Origin: JAYWIG01 sp043789035
GTDB lineage: Bacteria; Pseudomonadota; Gammaproteobacteria; Burkholderiales; Burkholderiaceae_E
Length of the DNA: 9,121 nt
Direction of reading: 5' to 3'
NCBI GenBank assembly: GCA_043789035.1
Contig: JAYWIG010000263.1
Location: 1 to 9,121 of the forward strand
Shown in pieces: positions 6,889-9,121 of the stretch (position 1 is the first letter of the stretch; every line of letters starts with the position of its first letter). The notes below the pieces were generated by a model. That model was not told the DNA's origin. It was given only the letters and a program-made list of their open reading frames with translations, and did no database searches. The position numbers and the translations under genes were made by a program.

Positions 6889-7845
6889 TTAGGCCTTAAT
6901 TCTCGATTTCAGGCCAATATTACCCGCAGCAACCACGGCTTCAGTTCGCGTTCTAGCGCCAAGGGCGCGAAGTACCGCACTCACATGTACTTTGACCGTG
7001 CCTTCAGCCAAGTCTAACTCTCTGCAAATTCGTTTGTTCGATAGCCCTAGCAAGATCAGATCAAGTACGTCGACTTGTCTACCGGTTAGCCCAATTTCAA
7101 AGCCAGTAATAGTGGCTCTAGATTGTTTGACGGCGGGCACGCCTGGCTTTATAGGTCGAACTTTTGCCCCGTTATAGCGTGTGAATGACGTGTTTCCAGC
7201 TTCTACAGCGAGTGATTGTAAATATTGGCGGCTGCTAAGCGACACTAAACCTGAGAAAGGTTGCGCCTGCGCATCGAGGCCGAATTCGTGTGTCGGGAGA
7301 TAGTCTGATTGCGCATCTACGTTTATGGAGTCTTGTAACCTCATGACTTCAGTTGGAATGTATATGTTTCCTTTAAGCACGCTTTGAACCGCATTTTTGA
7401 TCGTCTCAATAGACGAAGCCTTTGGCACATAGCCAACCGCACCAGCCTCTAAGCACTGCAATACTAAATTCGAGTTTGCTGGGGTGATTTCCATACTGAG
7501 TGGCGCTGAAACCGCTAGGCAAATGTAGGGGTACTTTCGATGTAATTGTTCAATAGACGTGAGGTAGGTTTCTGCCTTCAAATCGATGTAAGCGAGTATG
7601 AGATCAATTCGCCCGTCTATCAGTTTCTCCGCGATAAGCTCTTCGCCTTTAGCGTAGCTGCTTGCGATAAAAATAGATGCATCGGTATGAGTTTGCAGCA
7701 GCATTGCCTTTAAACCGAGTGCCTCCAATGGCTGATCGTCGATAATAATGAAAGTAGGGGTTGAAGATGCGACTTTAAAATAGGCAGAATTCGTCTTGCT
7801 TGCAAGGCTATATTCGTCGAGGTTAGATAGGTTTGGTAAGTTCAT
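6889..7845 (-). CDS. LuxR/NarL-type transcriptional regulator with atypical receiver domain
   Basis: A 318-residue DNA-binding regulator of unknown target. The N-terminal receiver (about 31-160) has the acidic pair D36-D37 in FIIIDDQPLEALGLKAML, the switch residue S113 and the conserved lysine K142 in GAVGYVPKAS. The phosphoacceptor position is Tyr86 (DLILAYID) instead of Asp, so it is probably a pseudo-receiver. A long linker of about 80 residues (168-250) shows no recognisable domain. The LuxR helix-turn-helix is at 251-312 (LTGRQVDVLDLILLGLSNKRICRELDLAEGTVKVHV). The start at 7845 is preferred over an upstream ATG at 7959 because of GGGAG just upstream and because the longer form would run into dusA; the extra 38 residues have no domain. 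No histidine kinase gene is adjacent. It precedes gshA on the same strand, but control of gshA is not shown. Confidence 0.88.
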   Translation of the reverse strand: MNLPNLSNLDEYSLASKTNSAYFKVASSTPTFIIIDDQPLEALGLKAMLLQTHTDASIFIASSYAKGEELIAEKLIDGRIDLILAYIDLKAETYLTSIEQLHRKYPYICLAVSAPLSMEITPANSNLVLQCLEAGAVGYVPKASSIETIKNAVQSVLKGNIYIPTEVMRLQDSINVDAQSDYLPTHEFGLDAQAQPFSGLVSLSSRQYLQSLAVEAGNTSFTRYNGAKVRPIKPGVPAVKQSRATITGFEIGLTGRQVDVLDLILLGLSNKRICRELDLAEGTVKVHVSAVLRALGARTRTEAVVAAGNIGLKSRIKA

Positions 7846-7849
7846 AAGG

Positions 7850-7855
7850 CTCCCT
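7850..7855 (-). promoter_or_regulatory. Shine-Dalgarno that sets the regulator start
   Basis: AGGGAG on the minus strand, 4 nt before the ATG at 7845. Spacing is slightly short, but it supports the 318-residue form over the 356-residue extension whose start lies within dusA. Confidence 0.5.
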
Positions 7856-7896
7856 GCTGGTAATTTAATTTTTGTTCGACTTATTTTTGTTGTTTT

Positions 7897-7903
7897 AAGA
7901 AGG
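7897..7903 (+). promoter_or_regulatory. Shine-Dalgarno of dusA, favouring a TTG start
   Basis: AAGAAGG lies 11 nt before the TTG at 7915 but 20 nt before the first ATG at 7924. The spacing therefore supports initiation at TTG. Both starts are upstream of the conserved LSVAPMMDWTD block, so the protein core is unaffected. Confidence 0.5.
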
Positions 7904-7914
7904 TTAGCAGCCCC

Positions 7915-8958
7915 TTGTCTGATATGCATTCCCTCCGAAGTCTTACTCACTCCGATCACGATCTAACGGCATTAGACCGAGGGCGTAGGCTAAGTGTTGC
8001 CCCAATGATGGATTGGACAGATAAACACTGTCGCTATTTTCATCGCCTTCTTTCGAAGAACACTTTGCTATACACCGAAATGGTGACAACCGGTGCTCTG
8101 TTGCACGGGGATGTCGCTAGGCATTTAGATTTTTCAGAGCAAGAGTACCCAGTGGCATTGCAGTTAGGTGGCAGTGAGCCAGCTGATTTATCCAATGCTG
8201 CGAAGCTGGGGGAAAACTGGGGTTATGCGGAGATTAATCTTAATTGTGGTTGCCCTTCAGAACGGGTTCAGCGAGGCGCGTTCGGTGCTTGCCTGATGGC
8301 CGAACCTAAACTGGTTGCCGATTGCGTCAAAGCCATGAAAGACGCGGTATCGATTCCTGTTACAGTGAAGCATAGAATAGGCATCGACAAGATCGAGAGT
8401 TATGAGTTCATGCGCGATTTCGTTGGCACGCTTGCCGATGCGGGCTGCAATGAATTTATCATACATTCTAGAAATGCTTGGTTAAAAGGTTTGTCGCCAA
8501 AACAAAATCGTGATGTTCCGCCTATCAGATATGAGTTGGTATATCGCTTAAAGCAAGAATTTCCACACTTGCATGTGTCGATTAATGGAGGTATCACTAC
8601 GAGTGAACAGGTCGCTGAACATTTGCAGCATGTCGACGGGGTGATGATCGGCCGGCAGGCGTACCACGACCCTTGGTGGCTAGCCACATGGGATGAGGCG
8701 TTTTTTGCTCAAACTAAAGGAGCAACATTTGCTGCGATTACTCGGGATACTATCGAAGACAGTATGGTTGTGTATATGCAAGCGCAGGCGACCAAGGGCG
8801 TTCATTGGTATGCCGTTGCTAGGCACATGTTGGGGTTACGTAACGGCATGCCCGGCGCAAGATACTGGCGGCAGGTTTGGAGTAATCATAAGCTTAAAGA
8901 CCTTGACCCGGCAGAAGTATCGGCACAAGCACGCAGTTACTTTACCGCGCGCGATTGA
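7915..8958 (+). CDS. dusA: tRNA-dihydrouridine(20/20a) synthase DusA
   Basis: A flavoenzyme that reduces uridine to dihydrouridine in the D-loop of tRNA, using FMN and NADPH. The 347 residues match DusA length. Motifs in order: LSVAPMMDWTDKHCRYFHR (26-44, FMN site), LLYTEMVTTGALLHGD (51-66), LNCGCPSERVQRGAFGACLM (109-128) with the catalytic Cys113 of the GCPS motif, TVKHRIGID (150-158), SINGGI and GVMIGRQAYHDPWWL. The HCRYFHR and GCPSERVQ blocks are DusA-type rather than DusB or DusC. The start is probably TTG at 7915 on ribosome-site spacing; ATG at 7924 is the alternative and removes only three residues. It is divergent from the LuxR-type regulator and convergent with the alkB-like gene, whose last codons it overlaps by 22 nt. 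Residue Cys111, two before the catalytic cysteine, replaces the usual Val. Confidence 0.96.
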   Translation: MSDMHSLRSLTHSDHDLTALDRGRRLSVAPMMDWTDKHCRYFHRLLSKNTLLYTEMVTTGALLHGDVARHLDFSEQEYPVALQLGGSEPADLSNAAKLGENWGYAEINLNCGCPSERVQRGAFGACLMAEPKLVADCVKAMKDAVSIPVTVKHRIGIDKIESYEFMRDFVGTLADAGCNEFIIHSRNAWLKGLSPKQNRDVPPIRYELVYRLKQEFPHLHVSINGGITTSEQVAEHLQHVDGVMIGRQAYHDPWWLATWDEAFFAQTKGATFAAITRDTIEDSMVVYMQAQATKGVHWYAVARHMLGLRNGMPGARYWRQVWSNHKLKDLDPAEVSAQARSYFTARD

Positions 8959-9121
8959 GCTGGAATGCGGTGATCCATTAACTTGCGCCAGATGGGCGGG
9001 CAGAGCGCCGCGAGAAACATAATGCTGTAACCGTAAGGCATTTGTGGGGCGCTAGAGATACTGCTTAAGTGCAGGTAGTCCTTACCGGCATGGGCATGAT
9101 GATCAGAATGCCTTTGTAGGT
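8937..9121 (-). CDS. alkB: Alkane 1-monooxygenase AlkB-like, C-terminal fragment (5' end outside window)
   Basis: Sixty codons plus a TAA stop (8937-8939) read in from the right edge on the minus strand. The visible protein opens with LQRHSDHHAHAGKDYLHL, the histidine-box signature of AlkB-type membrane non-haem di-iron alkane hydroxylases. It continues PQMPYGYSIMFLAALCPPIWRKLMDHRI, matching the PxLPxGYxxM and PPxWRxxMD pattern of the AlkB C-terminus. These enzymes insert oxygen at the terminal carbon of alkanes, working with rubredoxin and rubredoxin reductase at the inner membrane. The two bases before the frame (AC) are compatible with the Asn usual before LQRHSDHH. About 340 residues, including the other histidine boxes, lie outside. 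No terminator separates it from dusA. The only real competitor is a related di-iron monooxygenase such as a xylene hydroxylase, but LQRHSDHH favours AlkB. Confidence 0.87.
   Translation of the reverse strand, partial: LQRHSDHHAHAGKDYLHLSSISSAPQMPYGYSIMFLAALCPPIWRKLMDHRIPAQSRAVK

Larger units (their letters stand above)
7846..7914. promoter_or_regulatory. Divergent intergenic region between the regulator gene and dusA
   Basis: This 69-bp A+T-rich stretch, with T-runs on the plus strand at about 7861-7896, separates two divergent genes, so promoters for either could lie here or reach into the neighbouring coding sequences. I could not pick out a convincing -35/-10 pair for either direction. 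The ends carry the ribosome-binding sites of both genes. Confidence 0.35.

Noticed and set aside
7846..7959. N-terminal extension of the LuxR-type regulator to an upstream ATG at 7959 (356 residues)
   Set aside because: It would overlap the start of dusA, the extra 38 residues show no domain, and a ribosome-binding site sits right before the ATG at 7845.
8693..9022. Plus-strand open frame of 109 codons spanning the dusA end
   Set aside because: It is a shifted-frame shadow of dusA continuing antisense to the alkB-like gene, with no recognisable protein features.

Overview
The window looks like chromosomal DNA of a gammaproteobacterium, probably a marine type able to use hydrocarbons. This rests on a gammaproteobacterial-type GshA, a DusA of the Pseudomonas/E. 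coli type, and the C-terminal end of an AlkB-type alkane monooxygenase at the right edge. The genus cannot be fixed by eye. No rRNA, tRNA, CRISPR array or mobile element was seen.

Left region (1-3501) is a cell-envelope glycosylation locus: a 5'-truncated polyprenyl-phosphate glycosyltransferase (GT2, ArnC/DPM1 type), an ArnT/PMT-type integral membrane glycosyltransferase (GT83), a small GtrA-like membrane protein on the opposite strand, and a ChbG/YdjC-family deacetylase. Together they match the logic of a lipid-carrier pathway. A sugar is loaded on undecaprenyl phosphate, N-deacetylated, moved across the inner membrane and transferred to a periplasmic acceptor. The closest described analogues are the Francisella FlmF2-NaxD-FlmK and Bordetella Lgm systems that place an amino sugar on lipid A. 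The sugar and acceptor here are inferred, not proven.

Middle region (3511-7845) holds three minus-strand genes, transcribed right to left: a LuxR/NarL-type regulator whose receiver domain has Tyr where the phosphoacceptor Asp belongs, gshA (glutathione synthesis, first step), and an ACSF2-like acyl-CoA synthetase. A hairpin with a T-tract separates gshA from the synthetase.

Right region (7915-9121) holds dusA (tRNA dihydrouridine synthase) on the plus strand, apparently with a TTG start, and convergent to it the last 60 codons of an AlkB-like alkane hydroxylase. The two overlap by 22 nt. The acyl-CoA synthetase could act downstream of alkane oxidation, but nothing in the window links them directly. 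Genes are packed tightly: convergent neighbours overlap or lie 9 nt apart, with no intergenic terminator.
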